From a virus: a stretch of 30,538 nucleotides of DNA. Below the pieces are notes generated by a model. That model saw nothing but the letters and a program-made list of their open reading frames with translations, did no database searches and had not been told where the DNA came from. The stretch covers positions 1 to 30,538 of the IMG/VR virus record IMGVR_UViG_3300009182_000222, one strand, 5' to 3'. The translations under genes and the position numbers were made by a program. Positions 1 through 7,024 of this stretch are shown here, in pieces. Numbering within the stretch: position 1 is the stretch's first letter; each line of letters opens with the position of its first letter.

Positions 1-1
1 C

Positions 2-964
2 CTTCAAGTTGGTGACTTGGTTAGCCTTTCTGGTTTTTATCTGAATGGATGGTCTTTTATAAACACCACAGCCACTGGAAGCCTGAATGGATACGCAACC
101 ATTACTTATTCCACAATGCCTCAAGTAAATGTGGGGGATTCAATTCGTATATTTAACTCTGGAACAAACAACGGATGGGCTGATGGAACTTACACTGCCA
201 CTGCTGTTTATACATCCACTAAAACTATTGTTTTAAGCCTTCCAGCAACATCTCAATCAATTAATGGGGCGAATGTGTATGCAGAAAATGTCACTACAAA
301 ATATGCAGTAACCGCAATAAACACCAGCACATTTGCAGTCACATTGAGTTTTCCTGTTTCTGGAACAGCATCTCTGTCCACTCCGTCAGTAACTCAAAAC
401 AACAATAGGCTTTTACAGGTATCTGATTCAGACATTGGGTTTCCTTGGGTGAGGAGAACAAGTAAGTATCTTCCAACTGCCTACACTTCTGTTAACGGAT
501 ATGTGCAACTGCCTCCAAACAGGGTGGAATACAAGACGGGGCAATTCAGTTTTCCGGGACTAATATACACTTGGGGTGAAACTTCTAGTGGCACTTCTGC
601 GACCTTCACATACCCTCAAAACAGACTTCCTCTTGATATAACTTGCACGATGAAGCACGTTTATACATATTATGATTATCAACCAAATGTGTCGGCATTA
701 AAGTTTTTTAAAGTAGTCACGCAACCTTGGGCCATTAAGTTTTTTGGCATTCCTAAAAACACAATTCATCCTCCAGCACCAATTTCATTTAAGAATGATG
801 CTTCTGTTGAAAACGGAGTAACTTACGGAGTTTTTGGAGGGCAGGCTTCCACTCCAACCACTTACAAAATAGGACAACAGATTCTCATTGGAGCAGATGT
901 GCAGTTATGGCAAGGTGGAATTTATGTTCAGCGTCTTATTTATACTCAGGAACCTTTAAGTTAA
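2..964 (+). CDS. Virion structural protein, N-terminus cut by window edge
   Basis: The reading frame is open to the first base of the window, so the gene begins outside it; the apparent TTG start at 17 is unlikely to be real. The visible 320 residues are rich in Ser, Thr, Asn, Gly and Tyr. Two related beta-rich units can be seen near the N-terminus, each with a VGD motif followed by an NGW or NNGW turn. That composition is typical of tail or receptor-contact proteins. There is no coiled coil or signal peptide. It is followed four bases later by another protein of similar composition, in a run of virion genes. The virion assignment is inferred from composition and neighbours; no family is recognised. 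Confidence 0.7.
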   Translation, partial: LQVGDLVSLSGFYLNGWSFINTTATGSLNGYATITYSTMPQVNVGDSIRIFNSGTNNGWADGTYTATAVYTSTKTIVLSLPATSQSINGANVYAENVTTKYAVTAINTSTFAVTLSFPVSGTASLSTPSVTQNNNRLLQVSDSDIGFPWVRRTSKYLPTAYTSVNGYVQLPPNRVEYKTGQFSFPGLIYTWGETSSGTSATFTYPQNRLPLDITCTMKHVYTYYDYQPNVSALKFFKVVTQPWAIKFFGIPKNTIHPPAPISFKNDASVENGVTYGVFGGQASTPTTYKIGQQILIGADVQLWQGGIYVQRLIYTQEPLS

Positions 965-968
965 TATT

Positions 969-1397
969 ATGGCTTGGACTCAAATTACAGCAACTTATTC
1001 TGAATCGTCGGGAACTGGCATTTTGGCAATTCCCAACCTTACTTTGGACGAGTTGTATTACACTACCTTACGAGGATACACCACCACTGGGACTGGCGGA
1101 GTAACTAGCCCTACTTCTTGGTTTATTACTTGGGATCAAACAACCTCAACAACTGGATACGCAAATGGAGTTGCTCCAACAATTCCAAGTGAAATTTATG
1201 TTGGTGGATACCTTACTGCTGGTGGTAACGCATATAGCGATGTGTGGAATTTTGTTTTAAAGCCTAATGGCATTTGGACTCTTACTGCTGTTAAAGCAAC
1301 GGCAAGCACAACCCATCCAACGGAAGTTTTCTTTGTTGGGTATGACAATGTAAATAATCTTACTTATACTAAACAAGTAGAACTTAGCTTGCCATAA
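969..1397 (+). CDS. Putative virion protein, unknown family
   Basis: A 142-residue protein with high Thr, Ser, Gly and Tyr content, no charged clusters and no membrane segment, matching the composition of the preceding virion protein. It starts with MAW four bases after the upstream stop. Its own stop codon overlaps the next start (TAATG at 1395-1399), so the three genes from the window start to 1729 look like one translationally coupled unit. No family is recognised; a tail or fibre-associated role is inferred from context. Confidence 0.65.
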   Translation: MAWTQITATYSESSGTGILAIPNLTLDELYYTTLRGYTTTGTGGVTSPTSWFITWDQTTSTTGYANGVAPTIPSEIYVGGYLTAGGNAYSDVWNFVLKPNGIWTLTAVKATASTTHPTEVFFVGYDNVNNLTYTKQVELSLP

Positions 1398-1729
1398 TGC
1401 ACCCAAACCACAAATTTGAAGAAGACCCGTTTTCTCAAACTTCCTCCACTTCCTTTGTAGGTGACAGGATAAGCAACTCAGAATCATTTGATCCGTTGGT
1501 GGATATTCAAAGTCAGATTAATGCTATTGTCCCAACAAACATTGGCCCTTTAACGGCACAAGTTGCAACCAACACTGCAAACATTGCCACCAACACAGCA
1601 AGCATTTCTTCATTAAATACAAATTTAAATACCGCTAATGCCTCTTTTCAAGCGGCGTATGTTGGAGGGGTTCAATTAACTCAAGATTCGGCTGGAACTA
1701 TTCCTCTCTACGTTTGGTCGCACACATAG
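1397..1729 (+). CDS. Small protein with Asn/Thr heptad-like repeat
   Basis: A 110-residue protein. The N-terminal 45 residues are polar. From about residue 50 to 80 there is a repetitive stretch of NTANIATNTASI type with hydrophobic residues at heptad spacing, as in the trimeric coiled-coil stalks of phage fibres. The C-terminus ends in a short Tyr/Trp segment. It begins within the TAATG overlap with the preceding gene. A fibre-stalk or fibre-tip adaptor is a reasonable guess from the repeat, but no family is recognised. Confidence 0.6.
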   Translation: MHPNHKFEEDPFSQTSSTSFVGDRISNSESFDPLVDIQSQINAIVPTNIGPLTAQVATNTANIATNTASISSLNTNLNTANASFQAAYVGGVQLTQDSAGTIPLYVWSHT

Positions 1730-1732
1730 CAC

Positions 1733-1760
1733 TTGACAAAAGATTGCAGATAAAGCAATC
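1733..1760 (+). promoter_or_regulatory. TTGACA box followed by small hairpin before the glycosyltransferase-like gene
   Basis: A perfect TTGACA lies at 1733-1738, 42 bases before the ATG at 1775. GATTGC (1742-1747) and GCAATC (1755-1760) then form a 6-bp hairpin with a 7-base loop. No convincing -10 hexamer sits at 16-18 spacing, so the promoter call is tentative. The hairpin could be an operator or a translation-control element. Confidence 0.35.
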
Positions 1761-1774
1761 AATTGTTCATTGAA

Positions 1775-2794
1775 ATGATTGTTGCAATCTCATACCACGA
1801 TGGGGATAGGGAGTTAATGAAACGTTGGGCTAACCACGTTGAGAAACTTGGCCCTTATCCTAACCACAGCATAATCCTAGCCCCTTCTCACGAAAGCTCA
1901 ACTGAAGGCATTCTGGAGCCATTGCAGAGGTGCTTTGCAAGCGTGGACTTGCAACCTTGCCATCATACAGAAACTGGATGGCCTATTAGTTGCAATATGG
2001 CATTTGAGAGGATTGCTTGGCACGTTTCTATGAGCGTGAAACAACCATTTTTATTCATGGAACCAGATGCAATCCCACTTAAAAGAGAGTGGTTGGATGA
2101 AATTGAGCAGGAATATAAATCTTGCGGTAAGCCATTCATGGGAGACTTTGTTGCAATTAATGGCATCATGCCAAATGGAATAGATCACATGAGTGGAGTT
2201 GCGGTCTATCATTGGGATCTCCATTCTTTAGCTCCAAATATTTTTAGAAATGAAAAAGTTGCTTGGGATATTGCTTCTGCCAAAGACGTTGTTCCAAGAC
2301 TTCACAAAACTAAACTTATTCAGCATGATTGGGTTCCGAATGCCAAATGGCGCAGGGATAAAGTTGATTTTACTTGCGTTAAAATGAACGCTGTAATTTA
2401 TCATCCAGACAAGCTGGGCGTTTTAATGAATGATGGATTATCTCCGAATGATGTGCAGGGAGATCCTGCAATGGGTGGTGACTTGGTTGCTCACAAGCCT
2501 CATGAAACAAAGGAACTCCTAATCAGCACTAAAGAAATTCCATCTGGAACTCCAGAAGCGGAAGAGCAAGCAATTTTAAAAGCCATAAACACACTATCAT
2601 TCCATGCCTCTATTAGCCCCAAAAACAAAAAGAAAATCAAGGAATGGCTCTGCGAAAAAGACCTTAGTTCCAAAACCACGAAAAGGGCCAAGCGTGTTAG
2701 AAGTAAGGTTTTCAAAAATGTGGGCATTAATAAACAACGCTCCAATCTTAGTGGAAGAACACAGATTCCATCAAACTCGAAAGTGGAGGTTTGA
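1775..2794 (+). CDS. Glycosyltransferase-like protein (GT-A-like)
   Basis: About 339 residues from ATG 1775; an in-frame TTG at 1763 is possible but less likely. The N-terminus (MIVAISYHDGDRELM) resembles the first beta-strand and loop of GT-A sugar transferases. A motif around residue 92, FMEPDAIPL, resembles the acidic sugar-nucleotide/metal site of that fold, with Asp replacing the classic DxD. Such proteins are common near phage tail and capsid genes and may glycosylate virion or host surface sugars. The last 64 codons overlap the next gene in another frame and become strongly basic, so the true C-terminus may be functionally unimportant. Family assignment is moderate; substrate is unknown. 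Confidence 0.6.
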   Translation: MIVAISYHDGDRELMKRWANHVEKLGPYPNHSIILAPSHESSTEGILEPLQRCFASVDLQPCHHTETGWPISCNMAFERIAWHVSMSVKQPFLFMEPDAIPLKREWLDEIEQEYKSCGKPFMGDFVAINGIMPNGIDHMSGVAVYHWDLHSLAPNIFRNEKVAWDIASAKDVVPRLHKTKLIQHDWVPNAKWRRDKVDFTCVKMNAVIYHPDKLGVLMNDGLSPNDVQGDPAMGGDLVAHKPHETKELLISTKEIPSGTPEAEEQAILKAINTLSFHASISPKNKKKIKEWLCEKDLSSKTTKRAKRVRSKVFKNVGINKQRSNLSGRTQIPSNSKVEV

Positions 2795-3002
2795 TTTTGC
2801 TCATTTAGAGAGTAAAACTGCAATTGAGATTGAAGGTGGCGTTTGGTCTGGAGGTCGCCACACTAGGGGAGCTGGATATGCTAAAGACGCAGAGAAATAC
2901 AACGAAGCAAACTTTGATGGATGGGCTGTGATTAGACTTGTTGGGCCAATGATTACATACGAGAATTGCGAAAAGATTAAAACTTTGATAGAATCCCGTT
3001 GA
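2604..3002 (+). CDS. Small PD-(D/E)XK-like endonuclease
   Basis: 132 residues. A Lys/Arg-rich N-terminal 30 residues leads to LEVRF, then RWRFDFAH and IEIEGGVWSGGRH at about residues 62-85, and finally a WAVIRL strand. An Asp in a DF.H context followed by an E-I-E strand is the active-site pattern of the DUF559/Vsr-type PD-(D/E)XK fold. The first 190 bases lie inside the end of the glycosyltransferase-like gene in a different frame. The LEVRF segment looks authentic, so I keep the ATG at 2604 rather than the later ATG at 2718. Likely a DNA endonuclease for recombination or host-DNA attack; the exact role is inference. Confidence 0.65.
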   Translation: MPLLAPKTKRKSRNGSAKKTLVPKPRKGPSVLEVRFSKMWALINNAPILVEEHRFHQTRKWRFDFAHLESKTAIEIEGGVWSGGRHTRGAGYAKDAEKYNEANFDGWAVIRLVGPMITYENCEKIKTLIESR

Positions 3003-3014
3003 TTGATTTATATT
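2985..3014 (+). promoter_or_regulatory. Candidate sigma70 promoter for the capsid gene
   Basis: TTGATA (2985-2990), an 18-base spacer, and TATATT (3009-3014); each hexamer matches its consensus at five of six positions. The predicted start near 3021 is followed at once by the structured leader and then the probable major capsid gene, which shows codon use of a highly expressed gene. Confidence 0.5.
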
Positions 3015-3024
3015 AATTATAGTA

Positions 3025-3115
3025 GTTGGAAGGTAGCGTAAGTGGAGTCGCTTCCACAAATTAGGCGTATGGAGGGGTCGCCGCTTCCAACCAAGAAGTA
3101 ACATTCTGTTGCTTC
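3025..3115 (+). ncRNA. Structured leader RNA upstream of the capsid gene
   Basis: GTTGGAAG (3025-3032) pairs perfectly with CTTCCAAC (3084-3091). This stem encloses hairpin GTGGA/TCCAC (3042-3046 with 3053-3057) and stem GGCG/CGCC (3064-3067 with 3079-3082), giving a possible three-way junction. A separate 8-bp hairpin, GAAGTAAC/GTTGCTTC (3095-3102 with 3108-3115, one G-U pair), follows. No U-tract follows, so it is not a terminator. The element fills the 5' leader of the capsid transcript and may stabilise the mRNA or control translation. An alternative pairing of TGGAAG (3027-3032) with CTTCCA (3051-3056) is also possible. Confidence 0.5.
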
Positions 3116-3148
3116 AAAACTAACTCCAACAAACTAATATTTAATTTT

Positions 3149-4390
3149 ATGGCTATTACTTGCTCTACAGTTAATGATCTGTTTTTGAGGGAATCTGGTA
3201 GGTTCTCTCTAGACGTTCATGAGCGTTATTCCGTCGATTCCCCTTGGGGTCGTCTTGTCCGTGTCGGTAAATTCCCACAGGGAATGGGTACGTCCCTTAA
3301 CGAGGTTACTATTGAGCGTGTGCTTTCTGGTAGCTTTGAATCTAGCTGGACTGATGTGACGACTGGAACTTCTGGTGCTGTGTCGAATGGTTGCGTTCCT
3401 AACCCTACTGATCTGGCTTTTGGTCAGACTGTTCGTAACTGGAATCTTCAGACAAACAGCTATCAGACTCCTTGTATCTGTTTGGATGATCTTAAAACAT
3501 CGTTCCAGATTGAGAGTCAGATTGCCAAGACTGTTCAACAGCTCACGCAGTTGACCAAGACTGTATTGGACAATCGTCGCCGTTCAGAGTATCTGCGATT
3601 GGTTAACAAGATTGTTGCAGGTTACAACACCGAGTTTGGTGCTGGATCTGTTAACTCTGCCATCTCCACTTCTGATGGAACTAGCCACATGGCTCCTCCA
3701 ACTGTTCAACTCTCGCAGGATCAGCTTGACACAATCCGTGTTCAACTCATCCGTGATGGTGCTGGTCAGAACGCTCTTGGGCGTGAAGGTGGATCTCCTG
3801 TGCTTGGTCTTATCACCAGCCCTGAGACGAGCCGCCAGTTGCTTCGTAATAACGATACGCTCCGTCAGGACATCCGCTTTGCTACTCCTAGCGAGCTGAT
3901 TGCTCCTCTTGGTGTTGATCGCTCTTATGCTGGTTACTACCACATGGCTGATTTTGAGGTTCCTCGTTACACTTGGAGCACCCCTAGCTACAACAGCTCT
4001 GGTGTTCTTCTTAGCGGTGGATTTACTCAGATTTATCCATTTGTTTCAACCACGACCACGAAGGGAACTATTTGGAATGCAAACACTGCATACAACTCCG
4101 CTCCTTACGAAGCCGCATTCATCTTCCACCCCGATGTGTATGAGGAAGCCGTTCAACAGGTTGGGCCGAACATCCCAAATGCATCGTTTGACGATTATCC
4201 ATACTACTACAGTGGTCAGTTCTTCTGGCTGAACATCCGCACCCCAGATACCAATCCCCTTGGTAAGATTGGTCGCTGGTTGTCGGTGTTCAACAATGGT
4301 AGCCGCCCAATCGCTCCTTATCTCGGTAAGGTTGTGATTCACAAGCGTTGCGCCAATGATCTGAACTACTACACCTGCGTTAACTCCTAA
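3149..4390 (+). CDS. Probable major capsid protein
   Basis: 413 residues. Order and composition fit an HK97-fold coat protein: a charged helical N-terminus, a helical mid-region around residues 125-160, a TSPETSRQLLR segment, and a late beta-rich region with PYEAAFIFHP and a C-terminal GKVVIHKRC strand. Several Cys are present (for example CICLDD near residue 108 and two near the C-terminus). Unlike its neighbours, which favour AGG/AGA for Arg, this gene uses mostly CGT/CGC and GGT, as expected of the most abundant virion protein. It has its own promoter and structured leader upstream and a strong terminator 22 bases downstream. A conserved hypothetical virion protein is the alternative. Confidence 0.75.
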   Translation: MAITCSTVNDLFLRESGRFSLDVHERYSVDSPWGRLVRVGKFPQGMGTSLNEVTIERVLSGSFESSWTDVTTGTSGAVSNGCVPNPTDLAFGQTVRNWNLQTNSYQTPCICLDDLKTSFQIESQIAKTVQQLTQLTKTVLDNRRRSEYLRLVNKIVAGYNTEFGAGSVNSAISTSDGTSHMAPPTVQLSQDQLDTIRVQLIRDGAGQNALGREGGSPVLGLITSPETSRQLLRNNDTLRQDIRFATPSELIAPLGVDRSYAGYYHMADFEVPRYTWSTPSYNSSGVLLSGGFTQIYPFVSTTTTKGTIWNANTAYNSAPYEAAFIFHPDVYEEAVQQVGPNIPNASFDDYPYYYSGQFFWLNIRTPDTNPLGKIGRWLSVFNNGSRPIAPYLGKVVIHKRCANDLNYYTCVNS

Positions 4391-4411
4391 TCCGAGTTAA
4401 ATAGGTCAAGA

Positions 4412-4446
4412 GAAGCCTCCTCAGAAATGAGGGGGCTTTTTCTTTG
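4412..4446 (+). terminator. Rho-independent terminator after the capsid gene
   Basis: GCCTCCTC (4415-4422), loop AGAAAT and GAGGGGGC (4429-4436) form an 8-bp stem with one T-G pair. It is followed by TTTTTCTTTG. It lies 22 bases after the capsid stop codon. Confidence 0.9.
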
Positions 4447-4449
4447 CCA

Positions 4450-4478
4450 TTGACTAATTTTTTTCCATACAATTTACT
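4450..4478 (+). promoter_or_regulatory. TTGACT box 35 bases before a start codon
   Basis: TTGACT (4450-4455) comes directly after the capsid terminator. At 17-base spacing lies TTTACT (4473-4478), a weak -10, ending only six bases before the ATG at 4485. If used, the mRNA would be leaderless or nearly so. TACAAT at 4468-4473 is a better -10 match but at 12-base spacing. Confidence 0.4.
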
Positions 4479-4484
4479 AACCAA

Positions 4485-4853
4485 ATGCCAGCCACTATTA
4501 ACAACATTTCTGTTGAACAGAATGTTCCTTATTCGTTCATAACAAAAGTCACCCAATCGGATGGAACAACTCCAGTTAATGTTAATTCTGGATATACATT
4601 TTCCTCCAAAATCAGGGCTGATTATCAAGCCGCTCCACTCATCACGCTTTCTTTGGGGAATGGAATATCAGTTTTAGGATCTACTCCTTGGCCTATAACT
4701 TGGTCTCTTACTGCGGCTCAAACACTTTCCCTGCCTGTTACTACTATTCCCACAACTTTAATTTATGATGTGTTGATGACCTACGCACCAACTGGATTAA
4801 ACTTTATGATTGCTAGGGGAACAATATCAGTGATTGGTGCAAGCACTAGATAA
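4485..4853 (+). CDS. Putative virion protein with Ig-like/beta-sandwich character
   Basis: 122 residues with alternating hydrophobic and Thr/Ser/Asn residues and no long helices. Early motifs are NVPYSFITKV and GYTFSSKIR; a late strand is TTLIYDVLMTY. This pattern resembles small beta-sandwich domains of phage tail or baseplate adaptors such as those that seat receptor-binding proteins. It is the first gene after the capsid terminator, and its stop overlaps the start of the glycine-rich protein (TAATG at 4851-4855), so the two are probably made together. Function is inferred. Confidence 0.6.
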   Translation: MPATINNISVEQNVPYSFITKVTQSDGTTPVNVNSGYTFSSKIRADYQAAPLITLSLGNGISVLGSTPWPITWSLTAAQTLSLPVTTIPTTLIYDVLMTYAPTGLNFMIARGTISVIGASTR

Positions 4854-5791
4854 TGGATATTAACTATACATTTCCAAGTGTAGGTTCAATTGTTGCAAGC
4901 CAACCATCAGTTTCATCTATTTTGTATTCTGGAAGTTCATTTCCATACCAATTTATTATTTCCTATTTTTTAATAGGAGGTGGAGGTGGATCAGGATCTG
5001 GAATTGTAGGAGGAAATGGTTCAGCAGGGGGGGGAGGAGGAGGAGTTCAATCGGGAACAATTGGAGTTTTGAGATACGCTGATTCTGTTTATATTAGCGT
5101 TGGAACAGGAGGAAATGGCGGGGTTTATAATTCTGTAACTGGAGTTGATTATGCAGGAAGCGTTGGTGGACAAACATCCATAACAAGAAAAATAGCCTCA
5201 TTTACGATTTACGCATACGGAGGATCTGGAGGAGGTTCAGACAATTATCCTGAATTAGATGCAAATATGATGCCATATCCATATAATCCAGTTCCATACC
5301 CTCAATTTATTGGATCTGGAGGTGGGGCAGGAACAGATGGAATTTATGTTGGTTCTGCTGGTGTTCCAACATCAGGACAAGGCCATAATGGAGGAGACGC
5401 AGTAGCAATGTTTAATGCCGGAGGTGGAGGTGGTGGAGCTGGATCTGCTGGAACTTCTACAACATCAGATGGGATTGGAGGAAATGGAGGAAACGGGCTT
5501 GCGTCTTCTATTACTGGAGCTTCTGTTTATTATGGAGCAGGAGGATCAGGAGTAAGTGGAAACGAGCCTTATGAAAATGGACTAAATGGTTTGGGATATG
5601 GAAACTATGGGTCTGGTGCAAACGCCCAATACGGAGGTTCTGTTTCTGGATATTCTGGAGCTGTTATTCTATCCATTCCAACGGCAAGTTATTCTGGAAT
5701 CTATACAGGAACACTAGAATCTGGATTTCCTAAAGTTGTTGGGTCTAACACTATTCTTTGTTTTATAGGGAATGGAACATATACTGCCTAA
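4853..5791 (+). CDS. Glycine-rich tail fibre / adhesin-like protein
   Basis: 312 residues. After a roughly 35-residue N-terminal segment, the protein carries repeated glycine runs (residues about 42-66, 120-128, 155-162 and 190-220) mixed with Ser, Asn, Ala and Tyr. A non-repetitive C-terminal 50 residues with beta character follows. Clusters of polyglycine runs separated by short variable loops characterise the polyglycine type II sandwich of receptor-binding tips such as the gp38-type adhesins. A tail-tip adhesin is therefore a good inference, though overall identity to a known adhesin cannot be judged. The DNA contains G/A-rich runs that are prone to slippage. Coupled to the upstream gene by TAATG. 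Confidence 0.65.
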   Translation: MDINYTFPSVGSIVASQPSVSSILYSGSSFPYQFIISYFLIGGGGGSGSGIVGGNGSAGGGGGGVQSGTIGVLRYADSVYISVGTGGNGGVYNSVTGVDYAGSVGGQTSITRKIASFTIYAYGGSGGGSDNYPELDANMMPYPYNPVPYPQFIGSGGGAGTDGIYVGSAGVPTSGQGHNGGDAVAMFNAGGGGGGAGSAGTSTTSDGIGGNGGNGLASSITGASVYYGAGGSGVSGNEPYENGLNGLGYGNYGSGANAQYGGSVSGYSGAVILSIPTASYSGIYTGTLESGFPKVVGSNTILCFIGNGTYTA

Positions 5792-5797
5792 TCCCCA

Positions 5798-5826
5798 TTG
5801 ACTCACATTTCTTATCCAATTATTAG
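5798..5826 (+). promoter_or_regulatory. TTGACT box with weak -10 before a start codon
   Basis: TTGACT (5798-5803), a 17-base spacer, and TATTAG (5821-5826), with the ATG at 5836. The -35 is good and the -10 is weak (four of six). The layout is nearly the same as that before the gene at 4485. Confidence 0.4.
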
Positions 5827-5835
5827 TTTCAAATC

Positions 5836-6093
5836 ATGAGTTCATCATTTCCCATCCCTAAAGGCTATTCTGCTCCAGATGGAGTTAAAGAAGGCCAAGA
5901 GTTTACTGAAATTGCTTCTTTTAAATTTGACGGAAAAGAAATGACTCTTTTATCTGTGGGAGAAGATAAAACCCCGATTGCAGGAAAAGACAGCAAGCCA
6001 AAGGGAGCCAAGGACGCAATCAAAGATCAACTTTCTGCCCTTGAGGACAAGGAAGGTAGCGAAAAAATGAAAGACACGGAGGCTGGAGAGTAA
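5836..6093 (+). CDS. Small conserved-type phage protein with KPKGAxxxIKxQL motif
   Basis: 85 hydrophilic residues beginning MSSSFPIPKGY. The first 45 residues look like a small beta domain (EFTEIASFKFDGKEMTLLSV). The remainder is charged and probably disordered or helical. Residues 54-66 read KPKGAKDAIKDQL, closely matching the last residues of the probable scaffold (18907-20076) and the N-terminus of the protein at 16726. A virion or assembly-docking role is suggested by this shared motif. Stop and next start overlap (TAATG at 6091-6095). Confidence 0.65.
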   Translation: MSSSFPIPKGYSAPDGVKEGQEFTEIASFKFDGKEMTLLSVGEDKTPIAGKDSKPKGAKDAIKDQLSALEDKEGSEKMKDTEAGE

Positions 6094-6254
6094 TGCACAG
6101 CACAGGTTCAACTCCAATTGTGGGGGCTATCACAAGCCTCACCTTTCTTTCTTTCTCGTTTATTCCAGAAGTGCCTCCTGTCGCTCAATGGATTTGCCTT
6201 GTTTTATCTGCTCTAGCTTCTATAATCACGATCATTAAGAACTCCTCACACTAA
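6093..6254 (+). CDS. Small membrane protein, possible holin component
   Basis: 53 residues in a TAATG overlap with the upstream gene, preceded by a GGAG-type ribosome binding site inside that gene. Hydrophobic segments lie at about residues 8-24 and 31-48, separated by a short PEVPP turn, giving a helical-hairpin topology with a Lys/Asn/Ser/His tail. Two short membrane helices in so small a protein fit a holin or antiholin, but it lies 1.9 kb from the lysis genes, so another membrane role is possible. Confidence 0.6.
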   Translation: MHSTGSTPIVGAITSLTFLSFSFIPEVPPVAQWICLVLSALASIITIIKNSSH

Positions 6255-6260
6255 TTTAAT

Positions 6261-7007
6261 ATGCCCGTTTACACCCCAATATTTGCAAGTCCATCTGATA
6301 GCTCTAGCATAACGCTTTGCAAAATTCTTGATGTATTGGCATCAAATTCTGGTTCAGAACAAGCTCCTGTTGTTGGTTCTATTTCTACTGGAACCGGAAC
6401 ATTGGTTGTAAGTGCCTCTGACATTTCCACTCTTTCCTTTTCAACCACTGCCGCAACTTCTGGAACAATTTCAATTTCAGCGTCTGTTGATGGAACAAAC
6501 TATCTTTCAACTTCTTATGTTGCTCTTACAAGCGGAAATACATCTTCTTCTTTTAATGCCGCTACTATTACAATTGGGCAAATCAATACTGTTGGAGTAG
6601 GTTATATTAAGTTTACGGCAAGCTCTCTTGTTGGAACCATTACAATTACAACTGTTGGAGCTAATGGAGTGTCTAACGTAATGTTAGATAACCCTCTTCC
6701 TGCTGGAGCCAATGTGATTGGTGTTGTTGGAACGCAATCGGCTAACGGAACTGTAACATTTAGTGGTGGAACGGCCACATCAGCAACTGGCGTTTCCCTT
6801 GGAGTTAGCCCAACCAAATCTCTTACAATCCAAAACACTTCTACTGGGTCTGCAATTTTGTACGTTTCTACAACAAGCGGAACTCTTACAAATGTTAACT
6901 CAATAAACATTGCCGCAGGAGTTGGGTATCAGTTCCCATTCATTCCATCTGGAACAATTTATATTGGTGCTTCTGCTAGTTGCACTTATTCTTTCTGGTA
7001 CGCTTAA
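6261..7007 (+). CDS. Putative tail/virion protein, beta-rich
   Basis: 248 residues dominated by Thr, Ser, Gly, Val and Ile, with few charged residues. Motifs such as TSGTISISASVDGTNY in the middle and a final YIGASASCTYSFWYA strand suggest stacked beta-sandwich domains similar to those that decorate tails or capsids. It is set between the small membrane protein and a LamG-like protein. No family is recognised with confidence; the virion role comes from context and composition. Confidence 0.6.
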   Translation: MPVYTPIFASPSDSSSITLCKILDVLASNSGSEQAPVVGSISTGTGTLVVSASDISTLSFSTTAATSGTISISASVDGTNYLSTSYVALTSGNTSSSFNAATITIGQINTVGVGYIKFTASSLVGTITITTVGANGVSNVMLDNPLPAGANVIGVVGTQSANGTVTFSGGTATSATGVSLGVSPTKSLTIQNTSTGSAILYVSTTSGTLTNVNSINIAAGVGYQFPFIPSGTIYIGASASCTYSFWYA

Positions 7008-7024
7008 TGGCGTCCCCATAAATT

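Noticed and set aside
3584-3943. Minus-strand and other-frame long readings inside the capsid gene
   Set aside because: Typical shadows of a gene with strong codon bias; no start signals or motifs.
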